Below, piece by piece: positions 39,249 to 51,453 of a stretch of DNA of 64,000 nt. The DNA lies in NCBI GenBank assembly GCA_905182995.1, contig CAJJDP010000120.1:309884-373883 (forward strand), in the 5' to 3' direction. A model generated the notes under the pieces. That model was not told the origin of the DNA and did no database searches. It worked only from the letters and a program-made list of their open reading frames with translations. Made by a program: the position numbers and the translations under genes. Origin of the DNA: Paramecium octaurelia (Eukaryota > Ciliophora > Oligohymenophorea > Peniculida > Parameciidae). Positions within the stretch are counted from its first letter, which is position 1, and each line of letters starts with the position of its first letter.

Positions 39249-41320
39249 AGAGGAAATATTAGTGAATATAGGAAACATGTTCAATAAAAAGTCAAATTCT
39301 TATGTGATCAATTAACAAACTTAAGTCTTATACTTCCCTTAAGGCATATGACTTAGCTATGGCTTTCCTTTATAAAACCTCATTTTGATTATGTTGCACC
39401 TCTTCTGAGAAATTACGACATTAAAAACGATTGAAAGGAATATATGCATATAAAATAATGTTTTTTAGAGTATTACTTTCCAAAAGATTCCAGTATTTCA
39501 AGGTAAACATCTTAATTATTGAATTGTGATTTTATAACTAAAAAATTACTAATATTTTGAGAAAACTCATACCATATACATTTGTTCTAACAGACTCAAA
39601 AACTTAGAATTGTTTAGTTATTATAAATTTTTTAATTCATCAGCCTTTTCTTGTAGCACAAATCTAACATTTTTCCTTCAAATTAATATACAAATTCACC
39701 TTTGTTGAATCCAAATACAAATGGTTATATATTTCTCCTAGACAAAGTTTAAATAGAATTAAACCTTTTCATGTAATTACCCCCATATCAATTATTGCTT
39801 AATCTATTTATTAGCTGAATAAGTTTTTCTAGTTATTCTTGATTACTTAAACTGGGCTATGAGAAATTTAAAAGTCACTGTCAATTTATTAATTCATAAT
39901 TCTTATGATTAGAAGACTCAAAAAGCATCTAATATTCTAGGACTTAAATAATTAAAAAAAATTTGAATTTTTCAAAAATATATTCGCCAATATAAAGTCT
40001 TAACGGTAATTTCTTAATATTACTTGTAGTAAGAGCAGATTGTTGAGCTCGTGAAAGTAAATTTGAAGGAAAGTTTCGAAAAGAATACCTGGAAGACTAT
40101 AATTTTTTATCAAAATAATAGCTTTATGATTGGACCTTCGAGAATTTATTTTTAGGAGCTCAAAAATTTATATTCAAACAATTTAATTTAAATCCTTTAT
40201 TAAATTTACCAAAGGGAATGATCAAAAATGATAATGGCAGAAAACTGTCTATGTCTCCCAGTCTAAACGATTGATGAGTTACTAAACTAAATGTGAACTA
40301 TTTTCTGTTCACTCATAATTTCTTTCCTTTATTGGAAGCAGTATTTTAGCTTAATTTTCAGTGCTAGACCTCAGGTTATCAAAAATTGAGAATATGTCAA
40401 TTTTCGGCATCATCCTTTTTGGGGATCATTTCGAGTCCATCTTTTTCTAAATAGACCTGATTAACAGATGTTCAGATCAGCAAGATCTTAGATATCACAG
40501 ACAATAGGGAGGCTACCTTTTGAGACTGGACACTTTTGTATGAAATTGAAAGGATTCACTTTCTTTCATCTATAAATGACTTCTACTCATACATGTCTCA
40601 TGGTATATTGAGTGTAAAATTCTATATTTGTTTTGCAATTAGATCTTGTAGTTTCAAGGATTCCTCAAACATGTACTGCATTAAAGCTAGAAAATCAGAA
40701 TTCTAAATGAACCCTGCAAACAAACCAAGAAAATTCTCAAAATAGCCTCTTTAATAAACCTGGTAGTTCATATTAGAAATTTAAACTTTTAATCTTATCT
40801 TTAAGTAATTATTCTTCTGTGACCTTTTTCTATTGCTAAACTTATTTAGTAAATACAGTTGCAAGATAGAAATGTTTCGATTATCTCCTGATATCAATTT
40901 TCAATTCTGAAAACTTCTATCCTAAAAGATGGCTACATACTCACAAATTTTGATATAACCTCCATAAGTACTTCAAATTTATTCTTTTTTCAATATAAAA
41001 ACGTGCATATCAAATTCATAATCAAACCCTTTTATTATAACCTTAAAGAAAATTTCTTTATTTACAAATCGAAATACTATTAAAATACAAAAGCCATTCC
41101 ATATTATGATGTGGAATCCTTGATTAAATCTGATATTTGGAATGTTTTGAGGTTACCAGGCATTTTACTTTCTTTAGAGCTTATGGATGATAAACTATAA
41201 GCCAGATGTTCTCTTCAATACCTAAGATGGAAACAGGGAAAAATTCTTCATCTAATGGACTGCTCCTATTTAATTTAATTTTCCCACCATTAATGAGAAT
41301 CAATTGAAAATAAATCAAAT
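39249..41320 (-). pseudogene. Interrupted minus-strand coding region, truncated at the gap
   Basis: Read on the minus strand, a succession of segments look coding: IPNIRFNQGFHIIIWNGF and KVIIKGFDYEFDMHVFILKK (about 41000-41150), KVTEEQLLKDKIKSLNFQ (about 40790), FLALMQYMFEESLKLQDL (about 40660), PKIDIFSIFDNLRSSTENQ (about 40380), FSKVQSQSYYFDKKLQSSRY (about 40110), RLYIGEYIFEKFKFFL (about 39990), FVFGFNKGEFVYQFEGKML (about 39690) and EFDFLLNMFPIFTN running into the N. Frames change between them, and at least one change (near 40750) looks like a one-base slip in a T-run. This may be one long multi-exon gene, partly decayed. No domain recognised. Confidence 0.35.
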
Positions 41321-42324
41321 TTTATTGTTGCTCCACATTATTCATATAAATGATTTTTCTAGTAAAACATAATTCAATTATATTTAAACAAAATTTAAGC
41401 ACTTACATAAACTAATAGTAGAAGGTATCTAAAGCTTAATACCTCAGCCTACTATTTAAGTCATTAGTGGAAAAATAATTGGAATGGTTTATGCTTTTTA
41501 CGAGATAAATTTTTCATGCCAAGATCAATTTCAATGTAAACTATATGAATGATAAGTCCTTAAGATTTAGGCTGAGTCCAACTAAAATATTCCTTTTTGT
41601 TTTTCAAAACAAACAATGAAAACTAATCTACATGTTATTACATATCTTATTTTTTTTTTTAAGACTTTAATTGATAAATACCCTTAAGAGTATTAAAGTC
41701 CTTTAGTTTTCTTATTATTGCTGAGAGTGAAGAGAATCTTCTTATAAATAGAATAATGGAGTGATTAATAAACAGTGGGAAGGAGTGCTATAAATTAATC
41801 ATAAAGAACGATATTATTTTTCATTTTCATCAGATTCTATCAATTTCCTCATTTTTTCTGAATATATTTCATATTAGTTATATTTTTATTGGAAGAGAGA
41901 ATATTGAGAATCTTATGTATGATTTTTCTCTTCCAATACAATAAATTATTGAAGATAACCATTTTATTTAAGTTGTGATGCTTCTTTCTATAATTTTCTT
42001 TAAAAATATAGTGTTTTCAGTAAATATGTTTAAGTATCACTACAGGACTAGTTTTAACATCATATTATGCGTTATTTCCTATGTTTTATTATCTAAATTT
42101 AATAAAATCATCAAAGTAAATGATTTTTGATAAGGGTTTCTAATTTTGAGTTAACATTGACAAAACCACAATCAAGTCAATCTTGCTTATCTTATTGGCA
42201 AAGAATATGTTTAGTTTATCTTATTAGCTTAATGATTCAATAATTTTTCAACTTATTTAAAATCTAATTTATATATGTATTTAATCTCTGATTTAAGGAA
42301 ATCTTCAAACTCTTAATTATTTTA
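41321..42324. other. Non-coding AT-rich stretch
   Basis: No convincing reading frame on either strand. Several homopolymer A/T runs; nothing structured seen. Confidence 0.4.
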
Positions 42325-43140
42325 ATGAGCTATTCGTCTTTAGATGACTACATTTCTGATAACGAGTTGTCATTATAATCTTTTAGTTATTTAATTTCTT
42401 CTCTTACCAATTTAAATGTTTATTCTCCACTAAAAATTATTTTAGAAATTAATTCTTAGGATTCAATAAGGCATTCCACAGATTATTAGGGTCACTTGAT
42501 CTTATTAAATTTATGGATTCCATAATTTAGACAAAATGTTATGATTTAGACTAAGATTCGATTGATTCTTAGATTAATTAAAATTCCTTTTCATAATTCT
42601 AACTTTGATTCTTTCGATTCAATTTCGATTTGGACATATTCCTTTTATTGATCAATTAATTGAAGCAATTTTCTAAGTTCTAACTTGATTTAGTTTTTGA
42701 ATGATTTTATGGATGATTGTAATGATTTAAATTAGTTAATCTAAACAAAATTTCTTCCTTTGAAATTTTTAAATATTAGGTTTTCATGCATTATATCATC
42801 TCAATAGCTTCATAAAAAAAGCAATACTATTTTTGTCATCAACTCTTTCAGCAGGACATCTTGTGAATAAACAGTTGTCATCAAATCTGGTATAAAATAA
42901 ACCATACTTATAGAATTATAATGAGAAAATTGATATTGAAAGTAATATAATTACCTACAATTTGATTAAAATTATCCAAATAATGGTTTCTTGAGTTTTA
43001 AAAACAAAACTTTGTCTAAAAGGATTGACTTTGAGAAGTGAGCAAGAGTTAAAGTAAGTTTAAAATAGTACGATAAGTTTCATAGATTGTAGTTTTTACA
43101 AACTCTAGAAAATATCAACACCTAAAATTTTAGTTTGGAA
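42325..43140 (+). pseudogene. Interrupted hypothetical plus-strand gene
   Basis: ATG 42325 opens 108 codons (MSYSSLDDYISDNELSLQSF...) to TGA 42649-42651. Further coding-like pieces follow in other frames: FIKKAILFLSSTLSAGHLVN (about 42800-42860), then LRSEQELKQVQNSTISFIDC (about 43035-43095), itself separated from the previous piece by one in-frame TGA. No domain recognised; the pattern suggests a decaying gene. Confidence 0.35.
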
Positions 43141-43945
43141 TGTTTGAAATTTTTATTTATTAATTATTTAAATTAGAGTTCTAACCTTTTATTGTCATGA
43201 AAATTTTGTTTAATGATCCACATAGTCTCCTTTTAATATATTTAAATTATCATTTTTTATTGAAGTTCTTTGATACCTATTATTTAGTTAATACACATAT
43301 TTAAAATCAATGCACTAGACTAAGACATCTTAAAATATGCTTTTACAGCATCCTAAATTATCGATTCTTCTTTAATAGTCTTTGCATTTATTCAATTAAA
43401 GGGTGATCAAGCTGAGGCTTGGGTGTAAATTTAATCATCACCTTAACTAATGATATTCTAAAACTTCAGAATAGCTTGAATTCTGAAAATTGAGCTTGTT
43501 CATATAGTATTTAAAATTCAAGTCTAATGATTATAAAAAGCTTTTAATTAAACTATTAATATCTAAATAAAAGAAAGAATATACAAACCTACTCATTATT
43601 TAATGATTATAAATTTAATATTGAGAAAAGTGGTAAAAAGTCATTCCTCCTCATTTTTATATGTTAACTAATTTTTATTCTTAACAAGGTTTCATTACTC
43701 AGGAAACATGATCCCAACATGAATATCCATTTTATAATGAATTAATGTTGCTATTTAAATAGATTGAGAATCAAACTTTGCACATTTTTCTCTTGTAAGT
43801 CAAACAATAAAAATAACAATAAGGATCATCTGAATTGAGAGTTAACGAAATCTTTTAAGTAACTTTTTAGAACTCCCAAATGCACATTGTTGTTTATAAA
43901 AAACAAATATAATCATATTAATCTAGATTCTGGTTTTTTTACAGT
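43141..43945. other. No gene recognised
   Basis: AT-rich sequence with no sustained coding signal on either strand. Confidence 0.4.
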
Positions 43946-44263
43946 AGGTTCGTAATGAGAACTCAAGCTATTATTCATCAGTCATGAGAGAGCTTAACTA
44001 ATGGATATCATTATGATGTATAACCTGACTGGAATTAAATTGTTCCAAGAAAGGTAGGTCAATAAATAAGAGTTGAATAGAGTTCTGCAATCACTCTTAC
44101 AAAATGGACTATAAATACCAGAGTGGAACATAATTTAGGACATGTTACCTACTGAAATTCGTCTTACTAATTTATGGTAGAACTTAAAATAGTGCAGTAA
44201 ATTTCTGTGTCCAAATTCCAATTAACTGAACTCTAATGCGATTAAATAGAAAATATATGAAGT
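43946..44263 (+). pseudogene. Short interrupted coding segment
   Basis: ATG near 43958 reads MRTQAIIHQS, then an in-frame TGA, then continues in the same frame with ESLTNGYHYDVQPDWNQIVP and AITLTKWTINTRVEHNLGHV; after another TGA the frame goes on with SSYQFMVELKIVQQ. Composition is clearly coding, but the two TGAs are not removed by a standard intron. Family unknown. Confidence 0.35.
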
Positions 44264-44939
44264 TGAATTCATTTGGATTTATGAAAATAAATGAATATTT
44301 ATCAAGTTAATTCTTGACTTGATTCTAATTATACAAAAAATATTTATGTAAAGCCGCAAAATGTTAGATAATTAAGTTTTCTAGTAAATTTAGTTAGTGA
44401 CAGAAGTAGAATTAATTTAAGTTAATTAAGCAATGTTTAAATTAATGTTTTTCGGGTAAAAATTGTAAAAATTCATACCCAAAAACCATTCTTAGCTTTA
44501 ATTGTAATTGAACAAAAGACAACTCTAGTTCTATGATAATTTAGCATTTATTATATATATTTTTAGGATAGTTTCAAACTTCTTGGTTATCACTATTACC
44601 AAATTGAAACCAATTTAGATGTAACTTGATTTAAAAATAAATAGAATTTTAAAACTCAATTCCTTTATTATGAATTAAATAGAAAATTACAATTTTAATC
44701 ATTAACGTTGTTCACAAAAGTATTAACAAATTATTTTTTATAAATTTCTATTGGACCTATCAAGTTTTCTTCGAAATTCATAATTCTTAAATTTGTTTAT
44801 TTATGTTCAAATATTCAGTTAATAAATTTGAATGTTGGGTTTAATGAATATTATGAAATTAATTTGAATAATGATAATGATTTAATATTGATTATTATTA
44901 TCAACTATTTTGGTGAATTTTATTGTTGTCATCAATTTT
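44264..44939. other. Non-coding AT-rich stretch
   Basis: Low-complexity AT-rich sequence, no coding signal. Confidence 0.45.
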
Positions 44940-45240
44940 AGGTTCAACGCAAAACAGAAAACAAGTTAGTGAAGACACTTAAATCTAAATACTGTATAAT
45001 TTTGCAATAAATGTTAGAAACTGATTTAATTCATCAAAACTTAATTAAATATCTTCTGCATAATAACCTAAATAGATAGGTGAAAGACTGAGGTGACAAT
45101 AATTCGTATCAAAATTTAAATGATTCTGATGTGCCAAATTACAAGGGATTTGATTGAGCTTGACATTACTGATGCTGAAGTAGAAAGACAAAAGCTAGAG
45201 GAGGTTAGAAGTTAATTGAAAAAACACCTATTGAAATTCT
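44940..45240 (+). pseudogene. Short coding relic with coiled-coil end
   Basis: Plus-strand frame KTENKLVKTLKSKYCIILQQ then MLETDLIHQNLIKYLLHN ends at a TGA near 45091, and continues in frame with GDNNSYQNLNDSDVPNYKG. A second frame from ATG 45131 gives MCQITRDLIELDITDAEVER and EEVRSQLKKHLLKFQRAVE, a probable coiled coil. No complete gene model; converges on the dynein-stalk-like gene. Confidence 0.3.
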
Positions 45241-45295
45241 AAAGAGCAGTTGAAATACAATAATTTTTAATAATTTTTGAATACTAAAATTATTC

Positions 45296-46651
45296 TCAAT
45301 TATCATTTATCTTTTCTAAATTGACAATAAATTGTTTCTTCTTCCTTATTTTGTGCTCTAATTCTGTTATTTCATCAAACATTTTGTAAAGATTAGACTT
45401 CCTTAATTCAACTACAGCTTTCAAAAAAATGAGCAGAGCTCTAACCACTAATGACTTTGAAGCTGTTTATTCTTCTGTATAACTATTTACTTATTCTAAA
45501 TATTTTAATTGTTTTTCCTTTAATATACTAATATCTAAATATAAAATTGAATTAATAAAATTTCCTTGACCAAGGCGCTTTTGGCATTCCTTCCAATTAT
45601 CTTTTTATATCTTAAATGTTGAATCTGTTGCCAAGCAAACTAGAGTTATTACCTTCTCAATAATTTCAGGTGGTTAGGCATAGTGTTTCAGCTCTACAAA
45701 ACGACTTCTAGGAATTTCTGATATTTGATTTAATGCTGCTTACAAATCTTGTTGTTAATTTGGATTTTTGGTTGCTTCTAAAATTTAGATTTTGACTTAT
45801 ATTTCATTTTATTATTCTACTATTAAATATTATAAGTTATGTATTTATTTTGGAAGCATTAATTTTATAGTTTCATTTGCCCTTCTGCTTACCAATCTAA
45901 ATTGTAAAATTTGTTGAATATCTAAAAATATTAATATTTAATTGAAAACTTCTGGTCTTACCTAATGTAACATGTTATGCTTAGTTTAATCTGGATTATT
46001 CAAATTATTTGATAATTGATAAATTTCTTATTTACTTTTGGTCTTGATATTATTTAACACAGTCGATAGCGTTTGCAACATTAATTTTATTTTCAATAAA
46101 ATTATAATATATCCAATTGATAATTATGATCTTCTTAATTTTTTACTCATCATAAATTTTCTAATTTATAAAGGCTTATCTGTTTATACAGAGGTATAAT
46201 GAATTATTAAAAATAGTAAGCTCTTCAGCATTAAAAATTAAAAGAATAAAAAAATTTCAAATTGTCTCAATAATGTATCTTTATCATGAGCCATTCTTGC
46301 AAAATACATCTTAAATTATTTGTCCTAAATTACTGAATGGAAACTTTCAAGAAATATTCATAACAATTCCTATTTCTTTGATTTAATAATTATCAACCTT
46401 GATTTTAATATAAAATCCATAATTTCGAACATATTCAATCAATTGTTTTTTAGAACAGGCTGCAAGAATGTTATCATGTTCATGTTCTATTCTTTCTTCT
46501 TAATTAACAGATGCAAGCTATATTTCAAATAAGACTATAATCTTTCCAAATATTATTGAATGAATTAAGATAAAGAAGTAACAACATAATCTTAAATAAT
46601 ATTTTGTGTTTCAAACAATTTATCTAAAACGGATTCAATGAAATTTTGCAT
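45296..46651 (-). CDS. Protein resembling the dynein stalk/microtubule-binding region
   Basis: Stop TGA 45296-45298. From about 46310 down to the stop the minus strand is one open frame of some 340 codons. Its C-terminal half follows the order seen in dynein heavy-chain stalks: coiled coil (EATKNPNQQQDLQAALNQI), SEIPRSRFVELKHYAQPPEI, IEKVITLVCLAT, DNWKECQKRLGQGNFINSIL, then a returning coiled coil (MFDEITELEHKIRKKK). No AAA+ motor domain is present. The N-terminal part (MQNFIESVLDKLFETQ from ATG 46651; EERIEHEHDNILAACSKKQ) is in other frames, and I could not place introns that avoid a TGA near 46360. It could be a small non-motor protein with a stalk-like domain or a fragment. It is divergent from the next plus gene, 33 bp apart. 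Confidence 0.5.
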
Positions 46652-46684
46652 TGAAAAAATTTTGAAGGTGTTTGTGTCGAAGAT

Positions 46685-47289
46685 ATGAAATAAGTATAAA
46701 AAAGGCAAGAGTCAAATTATCTTCAATAGTTGACAGATAATATAAAGGTAATAAATTAGGATTAATGCGATGCTAGTGGAGTGTTTTAAGAATTATTTCA
46801 GTCGTATAAACACTATTATTAAGGATACATGTAGAAGGACAGGATTAAAATGCTGTTTAACCAGAGTCATGAAAGAAATGGATCTGATGATTTAATTATT
46901 CACTGTGGAACTATCACAAAAACAACAAACATTTTTATTTGCAATATTTACAGCAATCAAGGGGAAAAGCCGCTGAAATTTAAGTTGTTGAATCCTGTGC
47001 AAAGACTGATAATGATTTGTTAACAGTATTACGCAGCAAAAATATAGATCAGATGTATATCAAGTAGATTTGGAAGATATTCAACTCTTTAGAGAGTAAG
47101 TGTATAATAAGAGATTACCTAATAGATATAGTACATTTACACTCTTTCGAGAAGAAATGTATAATCTTAAGGGTAACAGAAAGCAAAGTTGAAACATGCT
47201 TTTTATTACAAGGATTTGAGCTAACGCTACTTGCTGATAATGAATTTCCATCTTATGGAATTACATGCTTACTTCCTCTTTTCACTTGA
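46685..47289 (+). CDS. Hypothetical protein, one frame change
   Basis: ATG 46685 opens a long table-6 frame (MKQVQKRQESNYLQQLTDN, SGVFQELFQSYKHYYQGYM, HERNGSDDLIIHCGTITK) that remains open beyond 47100. From about 46970 a second frame has the better coding composition (EIQVVESCAKTDNDLLTVL, IWKIFNSLESKCIIRDYLI, FLLQGFELTLLADNEFPSY) and ends at TGA 47287-47289. No usual intron links them; a one-base frameshift near 46970 would. No domain recognised. It starts back-to-back with the dynein-stalk-like gene. Confidence 0.4.
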
Positions 47290-47628
47290 ACAATTATTTC
47301 TTCATGCCTTTATGGATAAATTTAACAAGTAATAGTGTTTGCTTAACTATGATGGCACATGAAAATGTAATAGATCAACAATAGTAGATAGGTCAAATAT
47401 GAATAGGCTTGTGCACCTTACCAGATACCGTTTTTTGCATCGCAATACTTTAGAAGTAGATAATCTTTCTTTATAATAGTAAAATCAGATATTCAAGTCT
47501 CATGTAAAGTGGCATAACTTTTTCAAAGAAACTCTAATTTTCTCTAAATATCCATCTTTTAAGACACAAATCAATACATTAATTATTTTGTGGATATCCT
47601 CTTATATTTTTATTGTCTTGTATTTACA
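47290..47628. other. No gene recognised
   Basis: About 340 bp without a convincing coding frame or repeat. Confidence 0.4.
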
Positions 47629-48147
47629 ATGAATATTTATTTTAATTTGTAATTAATTCTTACCAGGATCCATTCGCCACGGAATTCTCAAGTGTTCCTA
47701 AACTGGAAGGGGACCCCAGCTACTGCCAGGCCAGGGAAGTCTGAATTCTCTTCAAACATGGCCAGAAGGGATATGAAGCTTAGGGAACTTGAGACAAAGA
47801 ATGAGACGAAGGACCACCTCCTTATTTTTTGTTCTGATCCTATTGCTGGTTCGGGGCTTTTAACTTAGTAGTTTATAGAGATCTTTGATATATATTATCT
47901 CTAGTGCTATTTATGCCTCCTGAACAAATACTAATTCCAGAACTTTCTACTAAAATCATCGATTAATAACATAAATCTCGATGAAGCACTAAGGAGTACC
48001 ACATTACAATTACAAATTAATTTAAAATATATAGTGCAGTTCCTAAAGAACTCCACTGGGATCTAGAGTTAGGCACCCTCTAAACCTCCCAGCATTATTA
48101 ACCCCAGGTGTCTCGATATTAACTATAAATTCTACATCAAACTTTGA
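47629..48147 (+). other. GC-rich island with open plus-strand frame
   Basis: The stretch about 47664-47880 is strikingly GC-rich for this genome (runs such as GGAAGGGGACCCCAGC). With table 6, a frame from ATG 47629 to TGA 48145-48147 is open for 172 codons and includes SQVFLNWKGTPATARPGKSE and MARRDMKLRELETKNETK. The composition differs from neighbouring genes. It may be a real gene, a structured RNA or inserted foreign DNA. I recognise no family. Confidence 0.3.
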
Positions 48148-48603
48148 TTTGACAAACTCTAGTAAAATAAGGCGATGAAAATAGTATCAAAGTACATTCT
48201 GATAATAATATATCTCTAGCGAAATCTAAGTATCTTGATAAGCTCTTAAAAATAACATTCTTAGCAAAAGTAAACAAGCAGCAAAATCATGAAGAGCGAT
48301 CCTATTCTGGCAATATAAAAAATGGTTTTAAATATAACATTTTACGAGTTCAAATGGAATTTAACCATTACGAAAAATGAAAATGATATCAATAAATATT
48401 AAATAATATAAAAAGCACTTAAATGTTAAATGAATTTTAAAATTTAAGAACAATTGCAAATAATTTATTGAATAAATCAACAGTTAAAATTTTAGTAAAC
48501 AAACCTAATAACAAATTGAGATACTAGTATATGGAAGGAATTTGAAAATACTAAGTGGAAATGAATTAGAGAATAGAAAATAAAAAGTTAAAATATTTTT
48601 AAT
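48148..48603. other. Intergenic, nothing recognised
   Basis: AT-rich sequence between the GC-rich ORF and the TPR gene stop. Confidence 0.45.
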
Positions 48604-50535
48604 TCATATTTTTGATAATTATTTCACTATTTGATCTTTTTCGGTTGATCCTTATTATAATGCCGCCATATATAATATTTTAGCTTCAGATTTTATTCCT
48701 AACTGGCTTAGTGAATCAGCTAAAGAATTTATATTTAAATATCCTACCTTTGAGTTTTAATATTTGAGGATTAGGAAAAATAGAACTAGCCTGGTCATAA
48801 AAGTCGATTGCATTCTAATATTTCTATAATTTATGTAATGCGAATCCTAGGTTAAAAGCATTTTACCTTTGTTTTTCAATGCAAGGTGATTTTTAGGATT
48901 GATTGATATTGCGATATCACAACACTCAATTGCTTCTGAAAATTTGCTTAAATTGTTTAATGCGAAACCTAAATGATAACGTTAAAAATTTTATCACTTT
49001 TATTGTTCCACACCATATCATTATTAAAATTAATTGATATGGCTTTATCATAACACTCGATTGATTTTTAATATCTGCTTAGATTGTGTATAATTCCGTC
49101 GCAAATAATGCAAAGCCTAAATGGAAACCAGAGTAATACCCTTATTATTCCAAGACATTTCATTATAAGGATTAATTGATATGGCTTTATCATAACACTC
49201 AAGTGCTTTTTAATATCTGTTTAAATTGTGTAAAGCGAAACCTAAATGGAAATGTTGAACTCATTATTACCCTTATTATTCCAAGCGTCATCATTATTGC
49301 AGTTAATTTATATAGCTTGATCACAACACTAAATCGCTTCTTCAAATCTACTTAAACTATATAATGCTAAACCTATATGAATTTTAACAAATTATTACCC
49401 TTATTATTCCATGCGCTATCATTATCAAAATTTGTGGATGTTGCTTTATCACAACACTTGATTGCTTCTGAAAATCTACTTAAATTATTTAATGCTAAAC
49501 CTAAGTTATGATGTTAAACAAATAATTACCCTTATTGTTCCAAGCGTCATCATTATTAATATTAATTGATATTGCTTTATCGTAACACTCAATTGCTTCT
49601 TAAAATCTATTTAAACTATCTAATGCTAAACCTATAAAATGATGTTAAATGATTACTAACTTTATTGTTCCAAGCGTCATCATTCTAAAAATTAATTGAT
49701 ATTGCTTTTTCATAACACTCAATTGCTTCTTAGAATTCACTTAGTAACCTTTGAGCAATGAGATGAAGTCATAAGGCAGAACCTTAAAGAATACAATTTA
49801 TAAAGTACCTTTCGAATTATATACTATACTATTTTTAGAATATAATTTGATAGAATCATTAAACTTACTCAAAGCCTCTGCAAATTCACCTTTTTCGACC
49901 ATCTATTAATAGATGAAAATTCTAATAATTAATATTACCTTGATTAAATAAGATTTTTGCTTCTTAAATAATTATCTGCTGCTGCTATTCATTTTCCTCA
50001 TTGTTTTCTTTAATTTGTATTTTATCAACATTCCCAGGATTAACTTGTTCAATCCCTTAATTTTATACAAGTTATAAACTTTTAATTGTTTCAAGATATT
50101 TCTTCAAATCTATTATTTATTATTCTATTAAAGTTACTCAATTCTTACATATTTCTTTTTCCTTTTCCTTTGAATAATATGTCTTGATGATATTTATTTA
50201 CTATTTAAACTTCAAATACTCTTTATTTACAAATGAATAATTGATATTTTTTAAAATTGCAATATCTTGATCCATTTTTGTTTAAAGTTACTCAAGACAA
50301 TTCTTCAGTTAATTGACGATTTCTTTAATTTGCATACTATAATTGTTGTTTATTTAAATGTATTCTTATATATATTAGCTCATCGTAACAAACCGAATAC
50401 AATCGTTCTCATGATCTGAATGAATCCCTGTTAAACATTAATAACAATATTAAGTTGCATTTTTACAATCATTCAAACAAAATCCTATTATTTCTTCATT
50501 TTCATGGTTTAGATATCTGCACTTAAATATTTCCA
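48604..50535 (-). CDS. B-box-type zinc finger and TPR-repeat protein
   Basis: ATG at 50535; stop TGA 48604-48606. The N-terminus has a Cys/His cluster like a B-box (FKCRYLNHENEEIIGFCLN, QYCYQCLTGIHSDHEN), then a coiled coil with a 24-nt intron near 50135. From about 49760 down come at least seven 34-residue TPRs (for example LNNLSRFSEAIKCCDKA, AWNNKG). Eight introns of 20-29 nt sit at the same phase-1 site after AWNNK: 49632-49656, 49501-49529, 49373-49398, 49242-49270, 49117-49139, 48969-48997, 48847-48866, 48720-48747. Three blemishes remain: an unclear join near 49900, an in-frame TGA near 49778, and a 17-bp frame-shifting insertion at 49091-49107. TPR proteins are scaffolds; the partner is unknown. 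It may be a recent pseudogene or may carry assembly errors. Confidence 0.7.
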
Positions 50536-51452
50536 TTTTGATTTAAAAATAATAATATCATATACTTCAAGTTATCATTTGAATTATTTTCATTCCTCTG
50601 ATTTTCATTTAAGGTGATTTCAAAACACAGCCATCAAAATGCAATTCCTTTTTCCTCCAAGGCTGTTTATGAAAAATATCAAATTTATTTTAAATTTTGC
50701 GAACTCTGAAATGTGAGTAGAATTTGAAAAAAGTCTAGAGAGGAGCATCTCAATAAAAGAAGTGAAAAACATAAATAAATGGATTATTTTATTTCTAATA
50801 AACTCAAAAATATATGTGAGTCGAGGAAAATCTAAATAGTGGAAGCTAGTTGTGATATATAAAAAAATTTCTATTTGGTTGATTTATTTTAAGCATACAA
50901 AAGGCAAAGTATTTTTAACCATTATTATAAAAGAAATGAAGCGTGAATTATTTTCAACCTAATAAGTGTAAATATACTCAATTTAAATAGATTGAAAACT
51001 CGAATCATTTCAATCATATTGGAAGCTTCATTTTGGAAACACTACCAAATGATGTTTTAAGTTAGGCATTAATAAGAAGGCTTCCTTAGGCTATAAAAGT
51101 AGATTTAAATTGTTTTTAGTTGATAAATAATCTGTGGTCATAACATCAACAATGAAGGAAAATGAATTATAAAGTTTTCTACTTAGAAATTTGTTATAAA
51201 AAAATTTTTCAGTATAGGCAACTAAGATTGGTCATCTAAAAAGAATGCAGACACTTATGTTGAGAAATTTACAGCAAAGTATTATATTTTTGTATATGTG
51301 TATTTAGTGAATGATAAAAGAATTAATGTTTGTAAATGTTGAACATGGATTAAAGAATAATTATCCTCCTCCTTCGAATTAATTTCTCATTTATACCATA
51401 GTTTAAATCACTGAAAATTCGCTTACAATAATTAAATTTTACATAAGGGTGT
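49926..51452. repeat. First copy of 1527-bp exact direct duplication
   Basis: Same sequence and length as 51454-52980, with an N between. It spans the N-terminal part of the TPR gene and its upstream region; interpreted as the right end of the left contig. Confidence 0.9.
50536..51452. other. Upstream of TPR gene, nothing recognised
   Basis: Non-coding AT-rich sequence 5' of the TPR gene, probably including its promoter; duplicated at 52064-52980. Confidence 0.4.
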
Positions 51453-51453
51453 N
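51453..51453. other. Scaffold gap (single N)
   Basis: Single N between two identical 1527-bp blocks. Confidence 0.9.

Noticed and set aside
47664..47880. SRP RNA, spliceosomal snRNA, RNase P or tRNA in the GC-rich island
   Set aside because: I could not match the conserved motifs of these RNAs by eye; left as unassigned.
49242..49656. CRISPR-like regularly spaced repeats
   Set aside because: The periodicity is that of TPR-encoding exons with introns; units translate into 34-residue TPRs.
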